Assembly (NCBI RefSeq): GCF_932526225.1
Contig: NC_064042.1
Coordinates: 13,653,040 to 13,713,039 of the forward strand
DNA: 60,000 nucleotides
From: Nematostella vectensis
Taxonomy: Eukaryota > Cnidaria > Anthozoa > Actiniaria > Edwardsiidae
Reading direction: 5' to 3'
The notes below the pieces were generated by a model. It was not told the DNA's origin and ran no database searches. It saw only the letters and a program-made list of their open reading frames with translations. The translations under genes were made by a program, and so were the position numbers. This document shows, in pieces, positions 1 through 11,850 of the stretch (the stretch's first letter is position 1; each line of letters begins with the position of its first letter).

Positions 1-3000
1 CTTGTCCACTCACTTAAGGATCTGCCATCTCTTCTACCTGAAGGCATGGGTCTGGCAGCTATTTACTGGTAAACAAAAGACATACCGTGAAGTCCCAGGC
101 ATTTTGATACCTTTTATGATTACTGGGAAGGGGGGGGGGGGGGGGGGCTGGTGCATATTTGAAGTTATCGGCTTATTTCAAATCTTGATATTTTGATTCA
201 CAAATTTTTAGCGGCCACCAATTTTGTCCTGATAGTGTGTCACATTAGTTTGTTTTTTAAAATTCATAGTCACATGATGAGTTTGCCTGCTTGTAGTTAG
301 AGTCGCACAGTCATGGCAGACTCATGTAGCTGTTGGCTCTTTAAAACTCACATAGAGCCAGCTCAAAACAAATTTGATGCCTTTTTTTATGCCTTTTTTT
401 GTTCTCACACTATGGACTCCTCCAGACCATGCACTCTAAATAAACAAGTTCACTGAAAGTCATTATTTTAACTGTTATATGCTAATTATTTCTTCAGTCG
501 TGATGACCCCCGTGACGCCGTCATTTTTCACGCCAAGCACAAAGGTGCATCTTTGGCTTCCCTCCCTGAAGGAAGGTGAGACTAGCCCTCCAGCCTGGTC
601 CATAAATACCATTATAAATTATTTACTTTTTCTCTTACCCTCTTTATTAAAAGTTATAGTTACAATAAGTTTCTGATGATAGCCACAAATCATCTCTAAG
701 TATGACTGTAGCAAGAAAGATTTGTCTGTAAGGCTCTGCCTAAACCATTCCTTGTATTCCCTGAGGAGGAAGGTGCCATTTTCTAACTTTCTTTATAGAA
801 TTCTGAATCTGATAAAGGTAAAAAAATAAAGCCATAACCCAGGCGTGTAGTACACAGGGACCAAGAAGTGGGTCATTTCTTATTGAGGAATCTTCAGATG
901 CTATGCTTTTCTATATAATACCTATGACTGCACCTCTCCCCCCCCCTTCAGCCAAACCTGTATATTTGCCAGAGACATCTGGTCGAATGCAATCTTTTTC
1001 AGCAATATTGGGACAAGTTCTCTTCGTCGAGTGGCCCAGCTGAAAAGAAACTTTCCTCATCTTAAATTTGAAAGTATTGTATCCTATTGTATGTCCATCA
1101 CTGCCTTTGTACCCACATGCAAAGTAACCACAATCAAACAAGTGATTTTTTGAAAATTAAATATGTGATGGAGAACAAAAAGTGTCACCAAAGTAAAGTA
1201 ATATGAGCATTGGATGTTGTTTCGCTGTTATCCTTGACTCCTTTCCCAACAAGAGAGGAAATCTGAACACTCGGCTAAGAAAGCTGGATGAAGGTGACAA
1301 GTACGATGCCATTGTGCTGGCTAAAGCTGGTTTGGACAGAATGGGGTGGGAAGAGAGGACAGACCAGGTGACCATAACATGATGGTGAAGGGTCAGAGAT
1401 AGGCGATAGGGCCTGGGGGAGGGGATGGAGGGAGGGATGGGATGGGAGACGTGGGTTCAAAACATGCAACGCTACATGTTCCAGTTCTCCGAAATATTAT
1501 TGTTCTGATTTCGGGAAAAAATATATTGTCTGCTTTATAACTGCTTTAAAGAAAATCATATGGAAATCAGCATTTTGTCTCCTAGTAATATAGAAACAAA
1601 TTGTTCCTTTTTTCTTTATGTAGGTGTTGACTCCTAAGGAGTGTTTATATGCGGTTGGCCAGGTAATAACTTATAACCCATTCACACCAGAGCTTAACCA
1701 GGTATAAATTCACACTGCAGATGAACATAATTAAGCTTGGTTTAAACCTCGGTTAACTAAAATACCTCGATGAGGTAGTACCAAACGGTGAAGAACTTGG
1801 GATAAAAGTGAAACGAGTTCATTACTAGAAATATGGGGAGAAGAGGACATCCAAGAGAACCATGACGATGCACACAGAATTTCCTTTATATTTTGGTTCA
1901 AATGATTTCTTGCATTCCTTCATAATATCAATAGTTACTGGGGCTTAGCCAGGAATTTTAACTAGAGGGGGGCCAAAAAGTCCCATATTAGACATTTTCT
2001 CCTGTATTTTTAGTAATTGTATTTTTGCCTGCCGGAAGGATGAGTGGCTGCCCCCCTGATTTATCTGCATGTGATTTGCTTCTTTATATTGAATTTTGAA
2101 CGAATTATTTCCTTCATTATCAATTATTATATGTACATGAAATGTACACCTAGTTATTTACCACAGGGTGCCCTTGCAGTTGAATTGAACGTGTCTGACT
2201 TGAAGACCTTCGAGCTGATTTCTCAACTTTTTGACTTCAACACGACTGTACGCTGTGCAACCGAGAGATCCTTCCTCAGAACTCTGGTACGTACATGATC
2301 ACAACCTAACTCGACAAATACTTTGGTGTGTCACCGTTTTATTAATTGAACCACAGCAATTCCATTATCTGCCAATGCATTGCGATTTTGAATATGCTTT
2401 TTGATGTTCCCAAAATCGATCTACCAATATCCTGTCATATCTAAATTTTTTAATCGCCAAGGGATTTTATTTTGTCCCTTGACATAACCCCTTGCTTCGT
2501 TGTTTTTAGCAGTGCTTTGTTTTTGTTTGGTCGATTGTTGTAAATATATATTTACAACATATATATTTACAAGCCCTAGGGGACTCGTTCCCTTGTTCTT
2601 TTGTTTATACTTAGAGTCACGTCTAAAAATAAACTTGTGTTTTTAGGAGGGAGGGTGCAGTGTTCCTGTTGGAGTCCACACCGAGCTTATTGGTGATCAG
2701 GTTAGTTCCACAAACAGTTCTGACTGTCTATTCATTATCTACGCGCGCTTTCCTTTGTGTGTCACAATTCTGATTGTTTGCGGGTTCCACGAAACATAAC
2801 TCTGATTTTTTACTCGCGTCTGTCAATTATCTACGAGTGCTTTTCCTTTGTGTGTTATAATTCTGATTTTTCACACGTTTCTGTCCATCATCTACGCGCG
2901 CTTTCCTTTGTGTGTTACAATTCTGATTGTTTACGCGCTTCTATCCATTTTCTACGCGCGCTTTTCTTTGTGTGTTATAATTCTGACTGTTTACGCGCTT

Positions 3001-6000
3001 CTATCTATTATCTACTCGCGCTTTTCTTTGTGTTTTATAATTCTGATTGTTTGCGCGCGTTTCTCCATTATCTACGCGCGCTTTCCGTTGTGTGTTGTAA
3101 TTCTGATTGTTTGGACGCGTCTATCCATTATCTACGAGCGCTTATCTTGATGTGCTATAATTCTGATTGTTTACGCGCTTTTAACCATTATCTACGCTCG
3201 CTTTCCTTTGTGTGTTATAATTCTGATTGTTTGGGCGCGTTTCTCCGTTATTTACGCGCGCTTTCCGTTGTGTGTTATAATTCTGATTGTTTGGCGCGTC
3301 TATCCATTATCTGCGCGCGCTTTCCTTTGTGTGTTATCATTCTGATTGTTTGGGCGCGTTTCTCCATTATCTACGCGCGCTTTCCGTTGTGTGTTATAAT
3401 TTTGATTGTTTGGGCGCGTCTATCCATTATCTACGAGCGCTTTCCTTTGTGTCTTATAATTCTGATTGTTTACGCGCGTCTATCAATTATCTACGCGCGC
3501 TTTCCGTTGTGTGTTATAATTCTGATTGTTTGGGCGCGTTTCTCCATTATCTACGCGCGCTTTCCGTTGTGTGTTATAATTCTGATTGTTTGGGCGCGTT
3601 TCTCCATTATCTACGCGCGCTTTCCTTTGTGTCTTATAATTCTGATTGTTTGGGCGCGTCTATCCATTATCTACGCGCGCTTTCCGTTGTGTGTTATAAT
3701 TCTGATTGTTTTTGCGCGTCTATCCATTATCTACGGGCGCTTTCCTTTGTGTGTTATAATTCTGATTGTTTGGGCGCGTTTCTCCGTTATTTACGCGCGC
3801 TTTCCGTTGTGTGTTATAATTCTGATTGTTTGGGCGCGTCTATCCATTATCTGCGCGCGCTTTCTTTTGTGTGTTATCATTCTAATTGTTTGCGCGCGTC
3901 TATCCATTATCTACGCGCGCTTTCCGTTGTGTGTTATAATTCTGATTGTTTGGGCGCGTGTATCCATTATCTGCGCGCGCTTTCCTTTGTGTCTTATAAT
4001 TCTGATTGTTTACGCGCATCTATCCATTATCTACGCGCGCGTTCCTTTGTGTCTTATAATTCTGATTGTTTGCGCGCGTCTTTCCATTACCTACGCAGCT
4101 TTCCTTTGTGTCCTATAATTCTGATTGTTTACGCGCATCTATCCATTATCTACGCGCGCTTTCCTTTGTGTCTTATAATTCTGATTGTTTACGCGCGTCT
4201 TTCCATTACCTACGCGCGCTTTTCTTTGTGTCTTATAATTCTGATTGTTTGGACGCGTCTATCCATTATCTACGCGCGCTTTCCTTTGTGTCCTATAATT
4301 CTGATTGTTTACTCGCATCTATCCATTATCTACGCGCGCTTTCCTTTGTGTCTTATAATTCTGATTGTTTACGCGCGTCTTTCCATTACCTACGCGCGCT
4401 TTCCTTTGTGTCTTATAATTCTGATTGTTTGGACGCGTCTATCCATTATCTACGAGCGCTTTTCTTTGTGTGCTATAATTCTGATTGTTTACGCGCGTCT
4501 TTCCATTATCTACGCTCGCTTTCCGTTGTGTGTTATAATTCTGATTGTTTGCGCGCTTCTATCCATTATCTACACGCGCTTTCCTTGGTTTCTTATAATT
4601 CTGATTGTTTGCGTGCTTTTAACCATTATCTACGCTCGCTTTCCCGTTGTTTGTTATAATTCTGATTGTTTGCGCGCTTCTATCCATTATCTACACGCGC
4701 CTTCCTTTGTGTGTTATAATTCTGATTGTTTGCGCGCGTCTATCCATTATCTACGCGCAATTATCTATGTAACTTTGCGCTCTCATCGCAAGGCGTTCTT
4801 CTTAACTTTATTCCCAGCTGAACTATCGTGGTATTTATAGCACTCTTTCACTTGGCATCGCATTGTTTTGTAAACCTTGACAAAAAATGTAAAAAGAAGA
4901 ATGACGAGAGTCGTCAGGAATGCAGTATTCGCGTAAAAGAATTGGAACTTTATGTAGCCAACGGCTAGATAAACAAACAAAAAGGGAACTGAGACAGCCC
5001 ACAACGTCAGAGATACTATGAGAACTTTCTTGCGGTTTAATTCTGCCCGATATCGCAGCGGACACGCGATAGCGATAAACCGATCCATTGTTATTGCCGC
5101 CATGCTCAAAACTGACTCCGTAAACGAGATGAAATAACAAATTCTCCAAACCTGTGTTTCCAGTGGCGTCACAGGGCTGAGCTTCATGCCTCCCGGGATG
5201 AAAAAGTAGATGCTCATTGGCTCGACGATGGCGCCAACAATTAGGCCCGCTATTACAAGATTGGCAATAAGCAAATTGATAGGCGACTGTAAATTTTTGT
5301 TTGGATCGAGTACAACAGCGAGCAAGACCAAAAGATTCCCTAATATGGCACTCAATGAGAGCAGTGCACAAATAGACGCGGAGGCAAAGCTGGGCGCTAG
5401 GGGAGCGGATACGTTTGCGCAAGGGTTAACACCCAGAATATACTAATTATGGCCTTGAGGGCTGATCATATTGCTACTATGAATTAGAGTTTATTTCTAT
5501 CAACCCTACCCCTGTCTATAAATCCCTACCCACCCCCTCCCCCCAATATTGTATAAACCGGTTTTACTCATCTCGCTCTGATTGGTCGCCATTGTTCTCG
5601 ATGCCTTTATATTTTGGCCACCCCCCGGACGGTTTGGTTGGATCATAAACACCCACACAGCACACATCTCTCCCCAGTCCTCACAACAATACCCTACCAA
5701 CTATTAGAATTTATTAAAATTATCTTGACTAAATGAAAAATGAAAAAAATAAATATAAAAAAATAGATAGGGAAAAATATATTCAACCTATACCTGTCAG
5801 AGAAAACAAAAGACCGCAGATAAATAGTGGCATATATTGCCCCCATCATCCCCTACATACTACTCATAACTCTACAATCAATATTTACTTGTATGTCCTA
5901 AAAAAATCATTCCTTTTTTTCTTACTTCCTTACTTCCTCAAAGTATCTGTTGCTATGTAAGTATTCTTTGCAATCCAAGCTCTTTTGTTGTGTCGCAATT

Positions 6001-9000
6001 TTGGTTGTTTACCTACGTCTGTCCATTTTCTACACGGAATTCGATTGTTTATTTATTATTATTATTTTTTTTGCTTTTATGTTCACCCCTCCACTTTTAT
6101 CATCTTTCTCATCTTTTTTCTTTAAATTTATTATCTATTTATCTTTTTTACGCACGGCTAGTTATTTGCGTTTACGATCTGTTGCTATTTGCGTTCATGA
6201 TCTGTTGTTATTTGCGTTTATGATCTGTTACTATTTGCGTTCGTGATCTGTTGTTATTTGCGTTTATGATCTGTTGCTATTTGCGTTTATGATCTGTTGC
6301 TATTTGCGTTCATGATCTGTTGTTATTTGCGTTCATGATCTGTTGCTATTTGCATTTATGATCTGTTACTATTTGCGTTTATGATCTGTTACTATTTGCG
6401 TTTATTATCTGTTGCTATTTGCGTTCATGATCTGTTGTTATTTGCGTTTATGATCTGTTACTATTTGCGTTCATGATCTGTTGCTATTTGCGTTTATGAT
6501 CTGTTGTTATTTGCGTTCATGATCTGTTGTTATTTGCGTTCATGATCTGTTGTTATTTGCGTTTATGATCTGTTGCTATTTGCGTTTATGATCTGTTGTT
6601 ATTTGCGTTTATGATCTGTTGCTATTTGCGTTTATGATCTGTTGTTATTTGCGTTTATGACCTGTTGTTATTTGCGTTTATGATCTGTTGCTATTTGCGT
6701 TTATGATCTGTTGCTATTTGCGTTCATGATCTGTTACTATTTGCGTTCATGATCTGTTGCTATTTGCGTTTATGATCTGTTGTTATTTGCGTTCATGATC
6801 TGTTGTTATTTGCGTTTATGATCTGTTGCTATTTGCGTTTATGATCTGTTGTTATTTGCGTTTATGATCTGTTGCTATTTGCGTTTATGATCTGTTGTTA
6901 TTTGCGTTTATGATCTGTTGTTATTTGCGTTTATGATCTGTTGCTATTTGCGTTTATGATCTGTTGTTATTTGCGTTTATGATCTGCTGTTACTATTTGC
7001 GTTCATGATCTGTTGCTATTTGCGTTCATGATCTGTTACTATTTGCGTTCATGATCTGTTGCTATTTGCGTTTATGATCTGTTGCTATTTGCGTTTATGA
7101 TCTGTTGCTATTTGCGTTTATGATCTGTTGCTATTTGCGTTTATGATCTGTTGCTATTTGCGTTTATGATCTGTTGCTATTTGCGTTTATGATCTGTTGC
7201 TATTTGCGTTCATGATCTGTTGCTATTTGCGTTTATGATCTGTTGTTATTTGCGTTCATGATCTGTTGTTATTTGCGTTTATGATCTGTTGTTATTTGCG
7301 TTTATGATCTGTTGCTATTTGCGTTTATGATCTGTTGTTATTTGCGTTTATGATCTGTTGCTATTTGCGTTTATGATCTGTTGTTATTTGCGTTTATGAC
7401 CTGTTGTTATTTGCGTTTATGATCTGTTGCTATTTGCGTTTATGATCTGTTGCTATTTGCGTTCATGATCTGTTACTATTTGCGTTCATGATCTGTTGCT
7501 ATTTGCGTTTATGATCTGTTGTTATTTGCGTTCATGATCTGTTGTTATTTGCGTTTATGATCTGTTGCTATTTGCGTTTATGATCTGTTGTTATTTGCGT
7601 TTATGATCTGTTGCTATTTGCGTTTATGATCTGTTGTTATTTGCGTTTATGATCTGTTGCTATTTGCGTTTATGATCTGTTGTTATTTGCGTTTATGATC
7701 TGTTGCTATTTGCGTTTATGATCTGTTGTTATTTGCGTTCATGATCTGTTGTTATTTGCGTTTATGATCTGTTGCTATTTGCGTTTATGATCTGTTGTTA
7801 TTTGCGTTTATGATCTGTTGCTATTTGCGTTTATGATCTGTTGTTATTTGCGTTTATGATCTGTTGTTATTTGCGTTTATGATCTGTTGCTATTTGCGTT
7901 TATGATCTGTTGTTATTTGCGTTTATGATCTGCTGTTACTATTTGCGTTCATGATCTGTTGCTATTTGCGTTCATGATCTGTTACTATTTGCGTTCATGA
8001 TCTGTTGCTATTTGCGTTTATGATCTGTTGCTATTTGCGTTTATGATCTGTTGCTATTTGCGTTTATGATCTGTTGCTATTTGCGTTTATGATCTGTTGC
8101 TATTTGCGTTTATGATCTGTTGCTATTTGCGTTTATGATCTGTTGCTATTTGCGTTCATGATCTGTTGCTATTTGCGTTTATGATCTGTTGTTATTTGCG
8201 TTCATGATCTGTTGTTATTTGCGTTTATGATCTGTTGTTATTTGCGTTTATGATCTGTTGCTATTTGCGTTTATGATCTGTTGTTATTTGCGTTTATGAT
8301 CTGTTGCTATTTGCGTTTATGATCTGTTGTTATTTGCGTTTATGACCTGTTGTTATTTGCGTTTATGATCTGTTGCTATTTGCGTTTATGATCTGTTGCT
8401 ATTTGCGTTCATGATCTGTTACTATTTGCGTTCATGATCTGTTGCTATTTGCGTTTATGATCTGTTGTTATTTGCGTTCATGATCTGTTGTTATTTGCGT
8501 TTATGATCTGTTGCTATTTGCGTTTATGATCTGTTGTTATTTGCGTTTATGATCTGTTGCTATTTGCGTTTATGATCTGTTGTTATTTGCGTTTATGATC
8601 TGTTGTTATTTGCGTTTATGATCTGTTGCTATTTGCGTTTATGATCTGTTGTTATTTGCGTTTATGATCTGCTGTTACTATTTGCGTTCATGATCTGTTG
8701 CTATTTGCGTTCATGATCTGTTACTATTTGCGTTCATGATCTGTTGCTATTTGCGTTTATGATCTGTTGCTATTTGCGTTTATGATCTGTTGCTATTTGC
8801 GTTTATGATCTGTTGCTATTTGCGTTTATGATCTGTTGCTATTTGCGTTTATGATCTGTTGCTATTTGCGTTTATGATCTGTTGCTATTTGCGTTCATGA
8901 TCTGTTGCTATTTGCGTTTATGATCTGTTGCTATTTGCGTTCATGATCTGTTGTTATTTGCGTTTATGATCTGTTGTTATTTGCGTTCATGATCTGTTGT

Positions 9001-10124
9001 TATTTGCGTTCATGATCTGTTACTATTTGCGTTCATGATCTGTTGTTATTTGCGTTTATGATCTGTTGTTATTTGCGTTTATGATCTGTTGCTATTTGCG
9101 TTCATGATCTGATGTTATTTGCGTTCATGATCTGTTGCTATTTGCGTTCATGATCTGTTGTTATTTGCGTTTATGATCTGTTGTTATTTGCATTTATGAT
9201 CTGTTGCTATTTGCGTTTATGATCTGTTGCTATTTGCGTTTATGATCTGTTGCTATTTGCGTTTATGATCTGTTACTATTTGCGTTCATGATCTGTTACT
9301 ATTTGCGTTTATGATCTGTTGCTATTTGCGTTCATGATCTGTTGTTATTTGCGTTTATGATCTGTTGTTATTTGCGTTTATGATCTGTTGCTATTTGCGT
9401 TTATGATCTGTTGCTATTTGCGTTTATGATCTGTTGTTATTTGCGTTCATGATCTGTTGTTATTTGCGTTTATGATCTGTTGTTATTTCATTTTTTTTAC
9501 GTTTTTTTGCTTTTGTTGCGTTATTCACAGTTTTTCTTGTCCCTTACCCATTTTCTCTTGTATTTTCCTCTATGCTCTTTGCCCTTGTTCACATTTTTCT
9601 TCCCTTTCCAAACTACTCTTTTACCCCCTTGCTGTTTTTCCATTTCTCTTGTTTCTTTATTCTCTTTTAACTTCAGTGACCCCTGTACCGCCCTATACCT
9701 CCCATTTCTCTTGTTTCCTTTATTCACATTTTATTTCAGCTACCCTTGCATTGCCCTTCGCCGCCCATTCCTCTTGTTTCCTTTATTCTCTTTTTACTTA
9801 AGTTACCCCTGTACCCCCTTCGCCGCCCCGTGCTCTTGTTTCCTTATTCACATTTATTTTCTTCTCCAGTTGACTTTGACTGGTGCGGTGTTGAGCCTGG
9901 ACGGGTCAGAGTGCATACAAGAGACAATGACCAAAGACATCCCTCCGATGAGTGACAAGGGAAGTGGCCAGCCCTCTATGGGCGTCACATCAATCCTGGT
10001 CCCTGCGCACATGTGGCCCGCGGTGCATGCTGGGGAGGAATTAGGGCATGCGCTTGCGCAGTCCCTCATCAAGCAAGGAGCCAATAGCATTCTAGCAGCC
10101 GCAAGACAGGGAACAGCTAACTAA
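1..10124 (+). CDS. HMBS: Hydroxymethylbilane synthase (porphobilinogen deaminase), 3' eight exons, 5' end outside window
   Basis: Exons read at 1-68 (partial), 498-575, 1003-1078, 1254-1367, 1624-1662, 2167-2286, 2647-2700 and 9870-10124; all joins keep frame across GT-AG introns and give about 267 residues up to a TAA. The enzyme condenses four porphobilinogens into hydroxymethylbilane in cytosolic heme synthesis. Seen in order: VHSLKDLP, then [18 protein letters not shown] (substrate/cofactor-binding arginines of the family), [31 protein letters not shown], and [13 protein letters not shown], whose Cys is the known attachment site of the dipyrromethane cofactor. The last exon has [13 protein letters not shown] and ends in a short C-terminal helix, as in animal HMBS. 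The N-terminal third lies left of position 1. The final intron is about 7.2 kb and mostly tandem repeat; all others are under 900 bp. Identification is firm; exon edges are by eye. Confidence 0.95.
2722..4762 (+). repeat. 60-bp minisatellite, about 34 units, in HMBS last intron
   Basis: Head-to-tail units of about 60 bp, with core TATCCATTATCTACGCGCGC followed by CTTTCCTTTGTGTGTTATAA and TTCTGATTGTTT. Each unit carries a run of alternating CG dinucleotides. Since 60 is a multiple of three, all frames of the plus strand stay open for hundreds of codons, but the repetitive peptide is an artefact of the period. Variants recur about every 540 bp (for example near 3240 and 3780) and every 180 bp (near 4126 and 4306), so blocks of units were duplicated. 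Confidence 0.95.
4783..5442 (-). pseudogene. Class A (rhodopsin-like) GPCR fragment, TM1-TM5 only, antisense in HMBS intron
   Basis: The minus-strand reading frame is open from 5442 to the stop at 4783-4785. TM1 has the GN pair ([14 protein letters not shown]), TM2 follows IC1 ([15 protein letters not shown]), and TM3 begins with a Cys (RICYF) and ends [13 protein letters not shown], a DRF variant of the DRY motif. TM4 has one Trp, and TM5 is [13 protein letters not shown]. The frame stops after KVKKNALR, just where TM6 should begin, and a 60-bp minisatellite starts about 20 bp beyond. TM6 and TM7 are absent. No in-frame ATG exists; upstream of the fragment is an in-frame TAG at 5443-5445, though a TTAG acceptor there could join an unseen exon. 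An extracellular NVS glycosylation site precedes TM1. It is probably a broken gene or relic; a spliced gene is the alternative. Ligand class unknown. Confidence 0.7.
5978..6045 (+). repeat. Stray degenerate unit of the 60-bp minisatellite
   Basis: The stretch reads like one diverged unit of the array at 2.7-4.76 kb in the same orientation (TTGTGTCGCAATTTTGGTTG, then CTACGTCTGTCCATTTTCTAC). It sits on the far side of the GPCR fragment, so repeat-related DNA flanks that fragment on both sides. Confidence 0.6.
6161..9488 (+). repeat. 23-bp minisatellite, about 145 units, in HMBS last intron
   Basis: Nearly perfect units of TTTATGATCTGTTGCTATTT plus GCG, varying mainly at T/C in TTTATG/TTCATG and at GTTGC/GTTGT/GTTAC. 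A 26-bp variant with an extra three bases (GATCTGCTGTTACTATTTGC) occurs at about 6981, 7927 and 8666. The spacings, 946 and 739, equal 41 and 32 units plus 3 bp, and the surrounding variant order is repeated, showing large-block duplication. A few units carry GACCTG. Confidence 0.97.
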
Positions 10125-10928
10125 AATCTCTTGATTAACATTTTTAGAAATATTCTGTATAGAATAATATTTAGTGTTGCCTGCTGGCCTTTTTGGTTGT
10201 ACTGATCTTTTAGAGAGTAATTCAAATTGTTTACAAGTAATTTTCTTATTCTGTTAACTTTAGCATTTAGATAATACGAAATACCTGCTCATTTGGAATT
10301 GAAAATATCATGTAATTTCCCGCTAGTCTGAAATTTAATTAAAAGTCGCTCTGTCGGGATGGGGTTGAGATATATGAGGGAGGAATCAAAATAATTAAGT
10401 ATGGTTTATATGAGTCACATAAGGCGGAACAAGTTAGATTGGTTGTTAAATGGGACGTTAAATGATTGTTATATTTTTGGTGAATTTGTACATTTGTCGT
10501 AAGTCGCATTCACGTTGTACTTAAAAGACAAGAAAATAATTTGTCTCTACCTCTCCTGAACTTCAAAGAATGTCGTTAAACCACTTCTTTGTTATTGTTT
10601 ATAATTGAAAATACCACGGTTTGTTTGCAAGGGACTTTAAAATAACAATCTGCGAATGAAGTCTGATACGTTATTGATGATATTTGATTGAAAATATTTT
10701 GGTTACTCGCTTGAATTAGCCGATGAAAATATATACCTTGTATTACTCGGCATTGAGCGGGAGCATAAAATGGCGGCGTGATTGGCCCATTTTACCACCT
10801 GCCATCCACTTTACCCGGCTCTCCCCCTCCATCACGAGACACCACTCATCAGCGCCAGCTGAAAAATTCCTCCGTAAAGGCGAAGAGCGGTAAACATGAT
10901 TATGCTTCTACTTAACCAGAGACGGGAA
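10125..10928. other. HMBS 3' flank and intergenic DNA
   Basis: No convincing coding exon was seen. A variant poly(A) signal ATTAAA lies near 10338; no AATAAA follows the HMBS stop closely. The stretch is AT-rich and otherwise featureless. Confidence 0.4.
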
Positions 10929-11167
10929 CAGTGGAGCCTTGATTTTACGATATGCCTCGGGAGAAAGAAAATGTATCGTAAAATCGAGGTTAAAAATTAC
11001 GTTTGGAGGAACAGACTTGCATCGTAAAATCGAGAATATCGTTGTATATCCAATATCATTAGATCGAGGTAATTTCTGATACATTTCGCTGTATTTCCGT
11101 AGCGAGAAAGGAATGCCATCGTAAAATCGAGGTTAACGTAAAATATTGTAAAATCAAGGTTCAACTG
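10929..11167. mobile_element. MITE-like element with pogo/Tigger-style ends
   Basis: Left end CAGTGGAGCCTTGATTTTAC and right end, on the opposite strand, CAGTTGAACCTTGATTTTAC are matching terminal inverted repeats. Inside are several copies of ATCGTAAAATCGAGGTT. The right end is followed by TA, the usual pogo/Tc1 target, but the left end is not preceded by TA. No transposase is present, so it is non-autonomous. Confidence 0.7.
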
Positions 11168-11190
11168 TAATAGGGGAAACATAAAAGGTC

Positions 11191-11196
11191 TTTATT
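11191..11196 (-). promoter_or_regulatory. Possible poly(A) signal of the calsequestrin-like gene
   Basis: AATAAA on the minus strand, about 650 bp past the stop codon at 11851. It is a candidate only: closer variant signals could be used. Confidence 0.3.
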
Positions 11197-11850
11197 AATA
11201 CTTTGTCCATGAATTTATATTTATATAAGCATCCAACAATTTGATATAATCTACATAGAGTAAATGTCAATATATTTTTTTGCTTTTAAGAAATCATTAA
11301 ATGTTTTTTTTTATAACACGTCTAGAATCCATTCTGTATAAATAAACAATTTTAAAAGATGGACGCTGTTAATTCACATCATTATAATTAAAATCGTTAA
11401 AAATGCAGACCTTCCTCACAATTAACAAAAGCAAGGGCATCAGGAACAGAGTTTTCCAGATTATTCGGCTAAACAACAACGAGAGAGACTGAAAAAGGAA
11501 TTCAAAAATAGTTATACCTATGTTACAGTGATATCTCTATTAAGCGGCCAACCTCGGGACCGAGCCATCGCGGTCTATATTAACGGTAGCTGCTTTGAAT
11601 GAAACATGCTCAAAAATTTACACTTGCGACAGAAAAATGAGTACAATTTTTTTAGAGACCAGGCGATCGCTTTTGGGTAAAAAATGCAGTGCTTGATACA
11701 GCAAGTGGTCGCTTCACAGAGGTTTAAACACAGTATTAGAGTCACCAGGTGGTCGTCTAATAGAGGTTTCACTGGGAAGTAGCTTTAGTGTTGGTCCAAT
11801 GAAATGTATCTTGTTAATTTGTTTGTTTAGTTTCCTATAAGCTTTTCCTG

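Noticed and set aside
2757-4840. Long repetitive open frames (453 and 517 codons) on the plus strand
   Set aside because: They are products of the 60-bp period of an intronic minisatellite; several frames are open at once and indels switch between them.
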